Position numbers and translations under genes: made by a program
The notes under the pieces: generated by a model
What the model saw: only the letters and a program-made list of their open reading frames with translations
Told to the model about the DNA's origin: nothing
Databases searched by the model: none
Shown here: positions 5,824 to 13,507 of the stretch, piece by piece
Layout: the number at the start of each line of letters is the position of its first letter
Position numbering within the stretch: position 1 is the stretch's first letter
Source of the DNA: Pyrinomonadaceae bacterium
Lineage (GTDB): Bacteria; Acidobacteriota; Blastocatellia; Pyrinomonadales; Pyrinomonadaceae
Reading direction: 5' to 3'
DNA: 18,057 nt
Assembly: GCA_013812565.1 (NCBI GenBank)
Contig: JACCTF010000056.1
Span: 1-18,057, forward strand

Positions 5824-6987
5824 ATGTCTCAAGAACTGCTACTGCCCCGCTCAGACGGCACACTTGCTCAGTACCGTACTGGGCCACCCTCTGATTTTGT
5901 GCCGCCCGCCGAGCCGCTTCGCAGCCGCATTGCTTATTCAGCGGCACATGTCGTCTGCGATCCGCTAGCCCACTATAACCCTCTGTCAGATACGTGTCTC
6001 GATTGGGATGCGACGCTTGCTTACCGGCATTACTTGTGGTCACTGGGACTCGCCGTCGCTGAAGCGATGGATACGGCGCAGCGCGGCATGGGCCTCGACT
6101 GGATCACTTCGCAGGAATTGATCCGGCGTTCGCTTCGGGAAGCACGAGCCAGCGGCGGCCGTATCGCTTGTGGCGCGGGCACTGACCATCTCGTCCCCGG
6201 TGCGAACGTGACGCTTGATAAAGTAGAGCGTGCCTATGAAGAACAATGCAGCTTTGTTGAAGGCGAAGGCGGTCGGGTGATCTTGATGGCGAGCCGCGCG
6301 CTGGCCCGGTGCGCGGCGAGTTCGGATGATTACGCGCGGGTGTACAGTCGGATTCTCTTGCAAGTATCGCAGCCGGTGATTCTGCACTGGCTGGGCGACA
6401 TGTTCGATCCACAGCTCGCCGGTTATTGGGGAACAAACAATCTCGATCAAGCGATGGACGTCTGCCTTGGTATCATTCATGAGCATGCAAGCCGCATCGA
6501 CGGCATCAAGATTTCTCTGCTTGATCATGAACGCGAAATCCACATGCGGCGACAACTACCCAAAGGTGTGCGGATGTACACGGGCGACGATTTCAATTAC
6601 GACCTGCTGATTCGCGGCGACGAGCATGGTTACAGCGATGCGCTGCTTGGCATCTTTGACGCGATTGCGCCGGCAGCCTCTGCCGCGCTGCAGGCTTTGG
6701 ACGCGGGCGATAGCGAGCGCTATACCCAAATTTTACAGCCGACAGTCGCGCTCTCCCGCCACATCTTTCAAACGCCCACTTACGCCTATAAAACCGGCAT
6801 CGTCTTTTTAGCTTACCTCAATGGTCATCAAAAACATTTCCGCATGGTGGGCGGACTAGAAAGCGCCAGATCAATCGCCCACTTCGCAGAGCTTTTCACG
6901 TTAGCAGATCAGGCAGGTTTATTACTCGACCCAGAACTCGCCGCCGAACGTATGCGCCGGGTTCTGGCACTTGCCGGAATTACTTAA
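5824..6987 (+). CDS. DUF993 protein, DHDPS-like TIM barrel
   Basis: This 387-residue protein resembles the DUF993 family, which I place near the dihydrodipicolinate synthase/N-acetylneuraminate lyase aldolases. An upstream in-frame ATG (5761) overlaps the preceding gene, so I choose ATG 5824, where MSQELLLPRSDG begins. Features include GAGTDHL (117-123), SQPVILHWLGDMFDP (182-196) and DGIKISLLD (226-234). Lys229 in GIK sits where the Schiff-base lysine of DHDPS-like aldolases is expected; His188 replaces the tyrosine region of classical members. If the alignment holds, the reaction would be a retro-aldol or hydrolytic C-C or C-O cleavage through an imine. It lies between a dehydrogenase and an isomerase-like protein, suggesting a catabolic step after oxidation. 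No biochemical function is known to me for this family. Confidence 0.8.
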   Translation: MSQELLLPRSDGTLAQYRTGPPSDFVPPAEPLRSRIAYSAAHVVCDPLAHYNPLSDTCLDWDATLAYRHYLWSLGLAVAEAMDTAQRGMGLDWITSQELIRRSLREARASGGRIACGAGTDHLVPGANVTLDKVERAYEEQCSFVEGEGGRVILMASRALARCAASSDDYARVYSRILLQVSQPVILHWLGDMFDPQLAGYWGTNNLDQAMDVCLGIIHEHASRIDGIKISLLDHEREIHMRRQLPKGVRMYTGDDFNYDLLIRGDEHGYSDALLGIFDAIAPAASAALQALDAGDSERYTQILQPTVALSRHIFQTPTYAYKTGIVFLAYLNGHQKHFRMVGGLESARSIAHFAELFTLADQAGLLLDPELAAERMRRVLALAGIT

Positions 6988-6994
6988 TGGTCAA

Positions 6995-7099
6995 AAGTCT
7001 AATGTCCAAAGTCAGGGATGCACCGTGCCCTTCAGCCATACAGCGCGTTCATCGACCTTACATTCCAACATTGGGCATTGAACTTTAGACATTGGACTT
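6995..7099. repeat. Long imperfect inverted repeat before the isomerase gene
   Basis: Arms 6995-7012 (starting AAGTCTAATGTCC) and 7082-7099 (ending ACATTGGACTT) form 18 positions with 16 Watson-Crick pairs, one wobble and one mismatch, around a 69-nt loop. The right arm ends 4 nt before the ATG of the isomerase-like gene. There is no U-run, so it is not a standard terminator, but it would fold in a readthrough mRNA and enclose the translation start region. Confidence 0.65.
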
Positions 7100-7103
7100 C
7101 TTT

Positions 7104-7925
7104 ATGCAGCCATTCACTGACACTGCGCGCCTCAGCCTTAATCAGATGACGACTGAGCTGTGGAGTTTGCGTGAAGCCGTGGAAGGGTGTGCTCGTCAGG
7201 GCATTCCTGCAATTGGTTTGTGGCGGCATAAAATCGCTGAAGCGGGGCTTACGGAAAGCAGTCGCCTCGTGCGCGATGCGGGCTTGCGTGTGTCGAGCGT
7301 GTGTCGCGGCGGGATGTTTCCGGCATCCACTGCACGCGAGCGACAAGCGCGGATTGATGATAATTGTCGCGCGGTTGATGAAGCGGCGGCGCTCGGTGCT
7401 GACACGCTCGTATTGGTGTGTGGTGCGTCGCCGGATTGCGACATTGACGGGGCGCGCCGGATGGTCAGAGACGGCATTAGCCAAGTCGTGCTTTATGCCC
7501 GCGGGTCTAACGTGCGGATCGGCGTTGAACCGCTTCATCCGATGTTCGCCGCTGAGCGTTCGGTTATCGTCACACTGGCTGAAGCAAACGAGATCGCGGA
7601 AGAATATACCCCGGCGGAGGTCGGCGTTGTCGTCGATGTCTATCATTTGTGGTGGGACCCACAGGTGTACGTCGAAATCAAGCGCGCCGCTGGGCGCATC
7701 CTGGGGTTTCATGTTTCGGATTGGATTGTGCCCGTGCCGGATATGCTGATGGGGCGCGGGATGATGGGCGACGGCGTGATCGAACTGCGTCGTCTTCGTG
7801 AGGCGGTTGACGAAGCCGGATACGATGGATTCATCGAAGTGGAAATCTTCAACCGAGCAATCTGTAACATGCCCGGTGAAGAGACTCTTAAGTTGATGCA
7901 AGCGCGGTATCTGTCCTGTGTTTAG
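7104..7925 (+). CDS. Sugar phosphate isomerase/epimerase-like TIM barrel
   Basis: This 273-residue protein belongs to the xylose isomerase-like TIM barrel superfamily (the AP-endonuclease-2 fold shared by IolE, IolI and many sugar isomerases and epimerases). I prefer ATG 7104 (MQPFTDTARLSLNQ); an in-frame TTG at 7092 is possible but lies in a repeat arm. Neither start has a clear ribosome binding site. Likely metal ligands are Glu142 (IGVEPLHP), Asp178 and His181 (VVDVYHLWWD), His203 (GFHVSDW) and Glu247 (IEVEIF), the usual set in this fold. It follows the DUF993 gene by 116 nt, separated by the inverted repeat. Together with the dehydrogenase it suggests oxidation then isomerisation or cleavage of a sugar-like compound. 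The substrate is unknown. Confidence 0.87.
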   Translation: MQPFTDTARLSLNQMTTELWSLREAVEGCARQGIPAIGLWRHKIAEAGLTESSRLVRDAGLRVSSVCRGGMFPASTARERQARIDDNCRAVDEAAALGADTLVLVCGASPDCDIDGARRMVRDGISQVVLYARGSNVRIGVEPLHPMFAAERSVIVTLAEANEIAEEYTPAEVGVVVDVYHLWWDPQVYVEIKRAAGRILGFHVSDWIVPVPDMLMGRGMMGDGVIELRRLREAVDEAGYDGFIEVEIFNRAICNMPGEETLKLMQARYLSCV

Positions 7926-8017
7926 ATAGTAGTGAACCAGCATCCTTTGGTGGTATTGTTGGCTTACCCCGAACTGAATTACGATACTCCATTCGATTCG
8001 CTCAAGGAGTTAATTCC

Positions 8018-8836
8018 ATGAAGTTGCTCCTCATCATACTTATTTCGATATGCCCTCTGCTGTGTCAAGTGGGTTGTACGCGGAGAAGTAATCAACATGC
8101 ACAGAATGCAGTACGGACAGATACCACTTATTCCCTTAAGGGAAGTAACCTTGTCTCGAAAGAGCAAAGCAACTCGGAAAATTTGAGCGAAGCTCAAAGG
8201 TATTTCAAACAGGGTCTTGATCTTTACAATAAGAACCACGACAGGGAAGCGATTGAAGCTTTCCTGCAAGCCATCCGTATCAATCCGGATTATGCGGAAG
8301 CGTACTTCAGACTGGGTCTGGCTTATGCGGTGGTTGATCAGAAAGAAGAAGCGAAAGAGGCACACCGGAAAGCGATTGAAGCATATAAGAAGTTCGTTCG
8401 TTCCAATCCGAATGACGCAGCGGCTCACTTTAATATGGGCGAAGCATATAGCAGGCTGAGCCAGTATGACGAAGCGGTTAAGGCATATAAGCAAGCACTT
8501 CGCCTGCAACCGGATGACAGCGACATGTACTATGAACTAGGCGTCGCGCATATCAAGTTGGCCCAGTACCAGGAAGCAGTAGCGGCACTTGAAAAAGCGA
8601 GCGAGATTGATGCAGATAATCACCGTGCGAGTGACGAACTGGAGAAAGCAAGGCAGGGACTTAAACGCCGCGAGGCTATTCTGAAGCAGCAAGAAGAAGC
8701 CTTGCGAAGGCAGGAAGAGGAAGCTTTGCAACAGCAAAATTCGAACCTTGCCTCTACCAGCCCAAGCCCTGCGGCAAGTCCAAGTCCGCTGATGAGTCCG
8801 AAGCCTTCAGCGACCCCGATCCGGCAAGCTCCATAA
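8018..8836 (+). CDS. TPR-repeat lipoprotein
   Basis: This 272-residue protein has AAGGAG 8 nt before the ATG. Residues 1-19 are a hydrophobic signal sequence ending in CQVGC, so Cys20 is a probable lipidation site; the -3 Gln is atypical for a lipobox. Four tetratricopeptide repeats occupy about 57-90, 91-130, 133-166 and 167-200. Typical landmarks are A-x-x-A-F-x-x-A-I-x-x-N-P (78-90), HFNMGEAY (137-144) and YYELGVAH (171-178). Residues 205-242 form a Glu/Gln/Arg-rich coiled coil, and the tail 248-272 is Ser/Pro-rich (SPSPAASPSP). It is probably a membrane-anchored periplasmic scaffold for protein-protein contacts. It follows the isomerase gene by 92 nt but has no obvious functional link to it. 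Confidence 0.85.
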   Translation: MKLLLIILISICPLLCQVGCTRRSNQHAQNAVRTDTTYSLKGSNLVSKEQSNSENLSEAQRYFKQGLDLYNKNHDREAIEAFLQAIRINPDYAEAYFRLGLAYAVVDQKEEAKEAHRKAIEAYKKFVRSNPNDAAAHFNMGEAYSRLSQYDEAVKAYKQALRLQPDDSDMYYELGVAHIKLAQYQEAVAALEKASEIDADNHRASDELEKARQGLKRREAILKQQEEALRRQEEEALQQQNSNLASTSPSPAASPSPLMSPKPSATPIRQAP

Positions 8837-8907
8837 ATGCGCGCGGCTCGAAAGGCGTCTGCAACAAATCACCTCTGTTCGCAAATCACTCTTACAACTG
8901 CCCGATG

Positions 8908-8974
8908 GTTGTGGCACAGACTTCAGTCTGTGAACGGCACTTCGCATTATATAGACTGAAGTCTGTGCTACGAC
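8908..8974. terminator. Long inverted repeat between convergent genes
   Basis: GCACAGACTTCAGTCT (8914-8929) and AGACTGAAGTCTGTGC (8953-8968) pair perfectly. The stem extends outward with wobbles to about 8908/8974. Each arm is itself partly palindromic (CAGACT-tc-AGTCTG), as in REP-type dispersed elements. It lies between the TPR lipoprotein and leftward metK, where it could end both transcripts. Confidence 0.55.
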
Positions 8975-9038
8975 GAATGGTTGACGCTGGTTGAACTTCC
9001 GTGACTATCTCTGTGTCAAGGTCAGTTCTTAATAGCGC

Positions 9039-10157
9039 TTATTGTTCCCACGGCAACTCAGGTTTACCGAAATGTCCGTAGTTTGTTGTTTGATGATAAA
9101 TCGGCCGGAGTAAATTTAATCTACTGATGATGGCTGCCGGTCGAAAATCGAAATCTCTAACGAACTCTGCGGCCGCGTGTTCATCGCCGGTGCCGAAGGT
9201 ATCGACCTTGATTGATACCGGCTGCGCCACACCAATGGCATATGCCACCTGCACTTCCGTCTTATGAGCCAATCCCCGCTTTACCAATTGGCGCGCTACA
9301 TAGCGACAGAAGTAAGCGCCGCTGCGATCCACCTTTGATGGGTCCTTGCCGCTGAAAGCCCCGCCGCCATGACGTCCCATCCCGCCGTAGCTGTCAACGA
9401 TAATTTTGCGACCCGTGACACCGCAGTCCGCTGAAGGACCGCCCAGCGTGAAGCTGCCCGTCGGATTAACTTGGAAGCGCACGTCCTCGTTGTACCACGA
9501 GCCGAGCGCTTGCGGGGCGAGATGTTCGATGACGAAGCGTCGGATTTCGTCTTGTTTAACCTCTTTAATGTGCTGAGTGGAAACAAGAATGTCCGAGACA
9601 AACTTCGGCTGGTTATCTTCATACACTACGGAGACCTGCGTTTTAGCATCAGGGCGCAGCCAGTCAACCGTTCCGTTCTGGCGTTCACGGGCGAGGCTCT
9701 GCGCTAAACGGTGAGCCAGCAAGATGGGTAGCGGCATCAGTTCAGGCGTTTCATCAGTCGCGTAACCGAACATAATCCCTTGATCACCTGCGCCCTGTTC
9801 TCCACGCTCGGTTTGTGATTCATCGACACCTTGCGCGATCTCGGCAGACTGCTTCGTAATATATTGGTGAACTCGCACTCCATCAGCATTAAACGCCTCA
9901 GTCGAATCGGTGTAGCCGATATGCTGTATCGCCTGCCGCACAACCTGCTCGTGATCCACCTCACCGTGCGAAGTTATCTCTCCGGCGAGCACGACGGTCT
10001 CGCTTTTGCAGAGAACTTCACATGCCACACGGCTCTCTTGATCTTGCGCTAGGTAGGCGTCGAGGATCGAGTCAGCAATAAAATCACAGACCTTATCCGG
10101 ATGCCCCTCTGAAACAGATTCAGAGGTGAAGGTATAGCGTGATCGTTTCATGTTCAT
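9039..10157 (-). CDS. metK: S-adenosylmethionine synthetase
   Basis: This 372-residue cytoplasmic enzyme makes S-adenosylmethionine from methionine and ATP, releasing phosphate and diphosphate. The start at 10157 follows AAAGGAG with an 11-nt spacer; a longer frame to 10202 adds residues not seen in the family. Signatures are GHPDKVCD (18-25), the hexapeptide GAGDQG (122-127) and the P-loop-like GGGAFSGKDPSKVDRS (264-279), with the methionine and ATP-binding lysines and acidic metal ligands in place. The C-terminus YGHFGKPELPWEQ is also typical, and the length is close to the usual 380-400. It is preceded by a SAM-type riboswitch and intrinsic terminator, so its product probably represses it. 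The gene converges on the TPR lipoprotein gene. Confidence 0.97.
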   Translation of the reverse strand: MNMKRSRYTFTSESVSEGHPDKVCDFIADSILDAYLAQDQESRVACEVLCKSETVVLAGEITSHGEVDHEQVVRQAIQHIGYTDSTEAFNADGVRVHQYITKQSAEIAQGVDESQTERGEQGAGDQGIMFGYATDETPELMPLPILLAHRLAQSLARERQNGTVDWLRPDAKTQVSVVYEDNQPKFVSDILVSTQHIKEVKQDEIRRFVIEHLAPQALGSWYNEDVRFQVNPTGSFTLGGPSADCGVTGRKIIVDSYGGMGRHGGGAFSGKDPSKVDRSGAYFCRYVARQLVKRGLAHKTEVQVAYAIGVAQPVSIKVDTFGTGDEHAAAEFVRDFDFRPAAIISRLNLLRPIYHQTTNYGHFGKPELPWEQ

Positions 10158-10296
10158 TTCAGTAATTTCTCCTTTGTTAACTATTATCCAACGAAACATC
10201 AACCTCGGACAACGAGGGTATAAAAGTCTTCTGCCGTCACTTTCTCTTTTGAAACTTTCCTGAGTAGTATCATACGTATCAAGACTGACAGAAATG

Positions 10297-10333
10297 AAAA
10301 AGGCCGCCGAGTCACATCAGACCGGCGGCCTTT
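10297..10333 (-). terminator. Intrinsic attenuator terminator in the metK leader
   Basis: Read leftward, AAAGGCCGCCG and CGGCGGCCTTTTT form an 11-bp GC-rich stem with a 13-nt loop and a terminal U-run. It lies between the riboswitch and metK, about 140 nt before the start codon, where it can stop transcription when SAM is bound. Confidence 0.85.
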
Positions 10334-10369
10334 AGGGTTCTTTGGAGACTCGCTGTTCGGAAGATTTAA

Positions 10370-10470
10370 CTTCTGCACATCGAAGGTTGTCGCCCTCAAG
10401 GCACCGTTGGCGTCTCCTGCCCGGTTGCCGGGCCACCTTGTTTTGGTGGCCGCTCCTGATGCTGCAAAAG
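10370..10470 (-). promoter_or_regulatory. SAM-I/SAM-IV-type riboswitch in the metK leader
   Basis: The leader RNA, read leftward from 10470, closes with a P1 stem: CUUUUGCAGCAUC (10470-10458) pairs with GAUGUGCAGAAG (10381-10370), with one wobble and a single-nucleotide slip. Then come GGAG, a P2 hairpin GGCCACC/GGUGGCC (10451-10445 with 10437-10431), the conserved CGGCAACC (10430-10423) and, further on, GGUGCC near 10405-10400. The order GAG, P2, CGGCAACC, GGUGC is that of the SAM-I/SAM-IV aptamer clan. Location before metK and before an intrinsic terminator fits a SAM-off switch. The exact Rfam family is not settled by eye. Confidence 0.8.
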
Positions 10471-10499
10471 TAAATACCATGACACGGCCGGTTGTGCAA
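10471..10499 (-). promoter_or_regulatory. Possible metK leader promoter
   Basis: Read leftward, TTGCAC (10499-10494) and TATTTA (10476-10471) are 17 nt apart. The start near 10464 would begin within the 5' strand of P1 and leave about 7 bp of it, still enough for the riboswitch fold. The match to consensus is modest. Confidence 0.35.
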
Positions 10500-10741
10500 G
10501 CAACCATTAGCAGACATTTGTTTTAACTGTCATGCAGTGTTTTACAATCTTGCTACACTATTGAGAGTCACTCATGAAAATTTAGATTGAAGTAGCAACC
10601 GCAATACTTTTGTCACTCAATCACACCACCCGTGAAGTCTGCTATTGCTAAGCTGTCTCAGATAAAAGCGAACTGCTCCCAATTAACTTACCTACACAGC
10701 TAGCGGTAACGCTAGTGAAACTTGAATGAGGAGATTTACGG

Positions 10742-11407
10742 ATGACCATGAAGATCTGGAACCATACATTCCGCACAGTTGGAACTTTCGCGGCGACCCT
10801 TGCATTAGCAATCTTTGCCAGTGCGCAGCAGACCACGACCACACCAACCCAGACGCAATCCAGCCCGGCTCAGGGCGGGCAACAAACTAATCCTGCAACG
10901 ACAACTACCCCTGAATCTTCGTCAGCGCCTTCAACTGCGCAGAGCGATGCGGCAGCCGACATCGTTGAGACGGCTACTAAAGCCGGTTCCTTCACGACGC
11001 TTGCCAAAGCGCTTGATGCTGCGGGTTTGACCGAGACGCTCAAAGGCGCCGGCCCCTTCACCGTCTTTGCTCCGACGGACGAAGCCTTTGCGAAATTGCC
11101 AGCAGGCACGCTCGATGAATTACTCAAACCGGAGAACAAAGATAAGTTGAAAGCAATCTTGACTTATCATGTCGTTCCCGGCAAAGTGATGGCGAGCGAT
11201 GTCGCAAAGATGGATGGCAAGATGGCTAAAACCGTGCAGGGTGGTGAGATCCATGTCAGCACAGCGGGCGGCGTCAAAGTAGATAATGCCTCCGTGACAC
11301 AACCGGACATTGCTGCGTCGAACGGCGTGATCCACGTGATCGACACTGTGCTGATGCCATCAGGCGGCGGCAAGATGAAGGGTTCAAAGAAGCCCTCAAC
11401 TCGTTAA
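10742..11407 (+). CDS. Secreted FAS1 (fasciclin) domain protein
   Basis: This 221-residue protein has GAGGAG 8 nt before the ATG; a second in-frame ATG follows two codons later. Residues 1-28 are a Sec signal peptide with probable cleavage after FASA. Residues 29-70 form a Thr/Gln/Ser/Pro-rich linker. One FAS1 domain spans about 71-206, with the H1 box [11 protein letters not shown] (106-116), the YH pair (142-143) and the H2 box [12 protein letters not shown] (195-206). The tail is basic. Single-FAS1 secreted proteins are usually linked to adhesion or matrix binding. A hairpin CTAGCG-gtaa-CGCTAG (10700-10715, GNRA loop) lies just upstream of the ribosome binding site, and a strong terminator follows, so it is a single-gene unit divergent from metK. 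Confidence 0.92.
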   Translation: MTMKIWNHTFRTVGTFAATLALAIFASAQQTTTTPTQTQSSPAQGGQQTNPATTTTPESSSAPSTAQSDAAADIVETATKAGSFTTLAKALDAAGLTETLKGAGPFTVFAPTDEAFAKLPAGTLDELLKPENKDKLKAILTYHVVPGKVMASDVAKMDGKMAKTVQGGEIHVSTAGGVKVDNASVTQPDIAASNGVIHVIDTVLMPSGGGKMKGSKKPSTR

Positions 11408-11433
11408 ATTCAGTTGATATTCTAACAACTCAC

Positions 11434-11467
11434 AAAGGGGTCGTGCTTCGTTGAAGCGACCCCTTTT
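11434..11467 (+). terminator. Intrinsic terminator after the FAS1 gene
   Basis: GGGGTC-gt-GCTTC pairs with GAAGC-GACCCC around a GTT loop, with a 2-nt bulge, preceded by AAA and followed by TTTTT. It ends the FAS1 transcript 27 nt after its stop codon. In reverse it could also serve the leftward gene ending at 11535. Confidence 0.9.
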
Positions 11468-11534
11468 TCGTTTTGTTCGTTCTTCTGCCCGCGATTCGGC
11501 TAGGGCCGGGAACTCTGAGCTTCACCGTTAGACT

Positions 11535-12317
11535 TTATTGGACAGCTATTTTGTGCGATGGTCGGCCGATGTGGATGTGCGCGCCAGTGGCTGAGCCCGG
11601 CACAGCACGACGGAAGGCGATGAAGGGGACACCTCTTTCTCTCAGATGTGCGATCAAGGCTTGGCCTTCAACACTGTCTGGATGCACTGCGACATCGATG
11701 GCGTTGCGATGATTAAATCCCATGCGGTCGTGCACGGTTGATTGACCAAATGCGCTCACCGGAAGCGTTCGGCTAAAGCGTGCCGCAAAGAAGTTCGCGA
11801 TCTTTCCTGCATCTGAGAGCGTCCAGTTCGTTGCGCCGCTATAGCGGATGTAGGCGGTTTTGGTTACAAGTGTTTTCGGCGGAAGCGATACAGCGCGAGC
11901 CAACTCTTCCATGTGGTTGGACTCGACGATGAAATGATCAGCCTCCGTGAGTTGTTTGCGTGCTTCATCCACCTTCACGCGCGCGGCAGTCTCCGCTTCT
12001 TCGCTTCCTTCAAGCTCGCGTTTTGAGACAAGCCCCTCGGCATACAGCTTCTTTACCTGCTCCGAACGCTCCGCCGCCTTGCGGACGCTCGCCTCATAGA
12101 AGACGAGTAATTCCGTCAGACTCTTTTTGTAATCATTGGTTGCCTTGATCAACCCGGCTCTAAGCTGGGCGAGATTATCAGGAGGGTCAGCTTGCTTACC
12201 CGGCAACGATGGTGACTTTGACGATGGCGATCGTCTACCCTGCGCCTCGACACGCGCACCCGCCGTCAAGAACGCGAGCACGATCAGCACAGTATTGATG
12301 TATTTGTTAACCATCAT
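11535..12317 (-). CDS. Secreted coiled-coil protein, possible M15/LAS-like C-terminal domain
   Basis: This 260-residue protein has a signal peptide (residues 1-25, cleavage after VEA), then a Ser/Pro-rich linker to about 48. A long helical, coiled-coil-prone segment follows (49-142, Glu/Lys/Arg/Ala-rich). The C-terminal globular part includes FGQSTVHDRMGFNHRNAIDVAVHP (190-213) and TGAHIHIG (244-251). The cluster of His196, His203, Asp208, His212, His247 and His249 resembles the zinc-binding H...D...H layout of M15/LAS peptidoglycan peptidases, although the spacing HRNAID is shorter than the usual one. If active, it would trim cell-wall peptides in the periplasm. This assignment is tentative. 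The start has no clear ribosome binding site. It lies 91 nt downstream of the hydrolase gene in the same direction. Confidence 0.75.
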   Translation of the reverse strand: MMVNKYINTVLIVLAFLTAGARVEAQGRRSPSSKSPSLPGKQADPPDNLAQLRAGLIKATNDYKKSLTELLVFYEASVRKAAERSEQVKKLYAEGLVSKRELEGSEEAETAARVKVDEARKQLTEADHFIVESNHMEELARAVSLPPKTLVTKTAYIRYSGATNWTLSDAGKIANFFAARFSRTLPVSAFGQSTVHDRMGFNHRNAIDVAVHPDSVEGQALIAHLRERGVPFIAFRRAVPGSATGAHIHIGRPSHKIAVQ

Positions 12318-12342
12318 TTCATTCGAGAAGGGGCAATATTTG

Positions 12343-12399
12343 GAGTACCGCCTTTAGGCGGCTTCGGCGTGGAACATGTGCTGCCCAAAGTCGGTACTC
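12343..12399. repeat. Inverted repeat GAGTACCG / CGGTACTC with inner palindrome
   Basis: GAGTACCG (12343-12350) and CGGTACTC (12392-12399) bracket a 41-nt interior that begins with the palindrome CCGCCTTTAGGCGG (12348-12361). It fills most of the gap between two leftward genes and looks like a dispersed palindromic element or an internal transcript-processing hairpin. Confidence 0.5.
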
Positions 12400-12408
12400 T
12401 AAACTGCC

Positions 12409-13086
12409 TTAAGCCAGATGCTGACGGAAGAACTGAGTAGTGCGTCGCCACGCGTCTTCGGCCGTCTCGCGGTTGTAAACTTCCGGGCGGTCATCATTGA
12501 AGAAAGCGTGGTCTACTCCTTCGTAGACGTGTATCTCCGCTTGTTTGCGAAGCGCCTTGAGTTTCGCTTCCAGCTCGCGCGCCGATTCGGGTGTGGCAGA
12601 TGTGTCGCGTTCGGCGTAGAGACCGAGCATCGGCCCATTAAGATTTGCAAGATCAGGCTTGATTGCCGGATGAACGCCGTAGAAGACGACGCACGCGCCG
12701 ACCCTCGAGTTCTTCGTCGCCGCGTACAACGATAACGCGCCGCCCATGCAGAACCCAACTGTACCTACTAGATCACCAGAGGCGCTAGGGTGATCGATCA
12801 CATACTGGACCGCCCCGCGCAGATCCTTCTCCGTTTCCGCAATGTTAATCGCCATCATCAACTTGCCCGCTTCGTCCGGCGAAGCAGTTTTTTTACCGTG
12901 ATACAAATCCGGCGCAAGCGCAACAAAGCCCTCCGCCGCAAAACGATCCGCGACCCTTTTGATGTGATCGACCAATCCCCACCACTCTTGTAGAACAATC
13001 ACGCCCGGCCCCTCGCCCGCTGCGGGAACAGCCAGGTACCCTTGTGCCACGCGGCCGTTGCTTCGAAACTCTACCATCTCGCCCAC
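12409..13086 (-). CDS. Dienelactone hydrolase family protein
   Basis: This 225-residue alpha/beta hydrolase cleaves ester or lactone bonds. The classical member acts on dienelactone in chlorocatechol breakdown, but most family members have unknown substrates. The start is GTG 13086, set by GAGGAGG 8 nt upstream; the ATG three codons later would sit too far from it. The catalytic triad is Cys113 in the nucleophile elbow GFCMGG, Asp161 (LYAERDTSATP) and His193 (VDHAFFND). Glu34 in LQEWWG matches the conserved glutamate that activates the cysteine. No signal peptide is present, so it is cytoplasmic. No aromatic-degradation genes are nearby, so a role in chlorocatechol metabolism is not supported. 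It may be cotranscribed with the secreted coiled-coil gene downstream. Confidence 0.93.
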   Translation of the reverse strand: MGEMVEFRSNGRVAQGYLAVPAAGEGPGVIVLQEWWGLVDHIKRVADRFAAEGFVALAPDLYHGKKTASPDEAGKLMMAINIAETEKDLRGAVQYVIDHPSASGDLVGTVGFCMGGALSLYAATKNSRVGACVVFYGVHPAIKPDLANLNGPMLGLYAERDTSATPESARELEAKLKALRKQAEIHVYEGVDHAFFNDDRPEVYNRETAEDAWRRTTQFFRQHLA

Positions 13087-13507
13087 GCTCAGTTCCTCCT
13101 CATTTATTCAAGCTACAGTGATAAAATTACCACTACAGTAAAGGGACTATACTTACGAAAATGTAACTGTATCTTACCGTAACAGCGTTGCTTAACATGC
13201 GTCAACGCTTGGCTTCTCTCCTTATGCCTTACTGCTTCACCAAGGGCCTAGCATTGACGGATCTACCTTTACCGCTGCACATCAGAGAGCTTGCAGTGAA
13301 ATATGCTGGACACACCCGCACGGTTGGCTTATTATCCCCGCGACGTTTTGCAGAAGCTATCTGCCATGCTAGACGAGCGGTTTAGTTATCCTCTCATCAA
13401 TTTTCAATCCCGATGAACACTCATAACGTTCTAGACCAGAGCTTTGATGGTAGCGTCAGGTACTTGAGTCAACCAGCGGCACACCGATAGTTTTACCGGA
13501 GGATCAA
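13087..13507. other. Divergent intergenic region
   Basis: This gap separates the leftward hydrolase from the rightward bactofilin gene. Near the hydrolase are two direct copies of CTACAGT (13113-13119 and 13133-13139), 20 bp apart, about two helical turns, a possible regulator site. The short frame at 13188-13385 lacks a ribosome binding site and family resemblance. I see nothing else supportable. Confidence 0.5.

Noticed and set aside
10370-10470. SAH riboswitch as alternative for the metK leader
   Set aside because: CGGCAACC followed by GGUGC and the GAG-P2 layout fit the SAM-I/SAM-IV clan. SAH switches usually precede ahcY or metH rather than metK.
13188-13385. Open frame of 65 codons in the hydrolase-bactofilin gap
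   Set aside because: It has a non-ATG start without a ribosome binding site and no recognisable domain.
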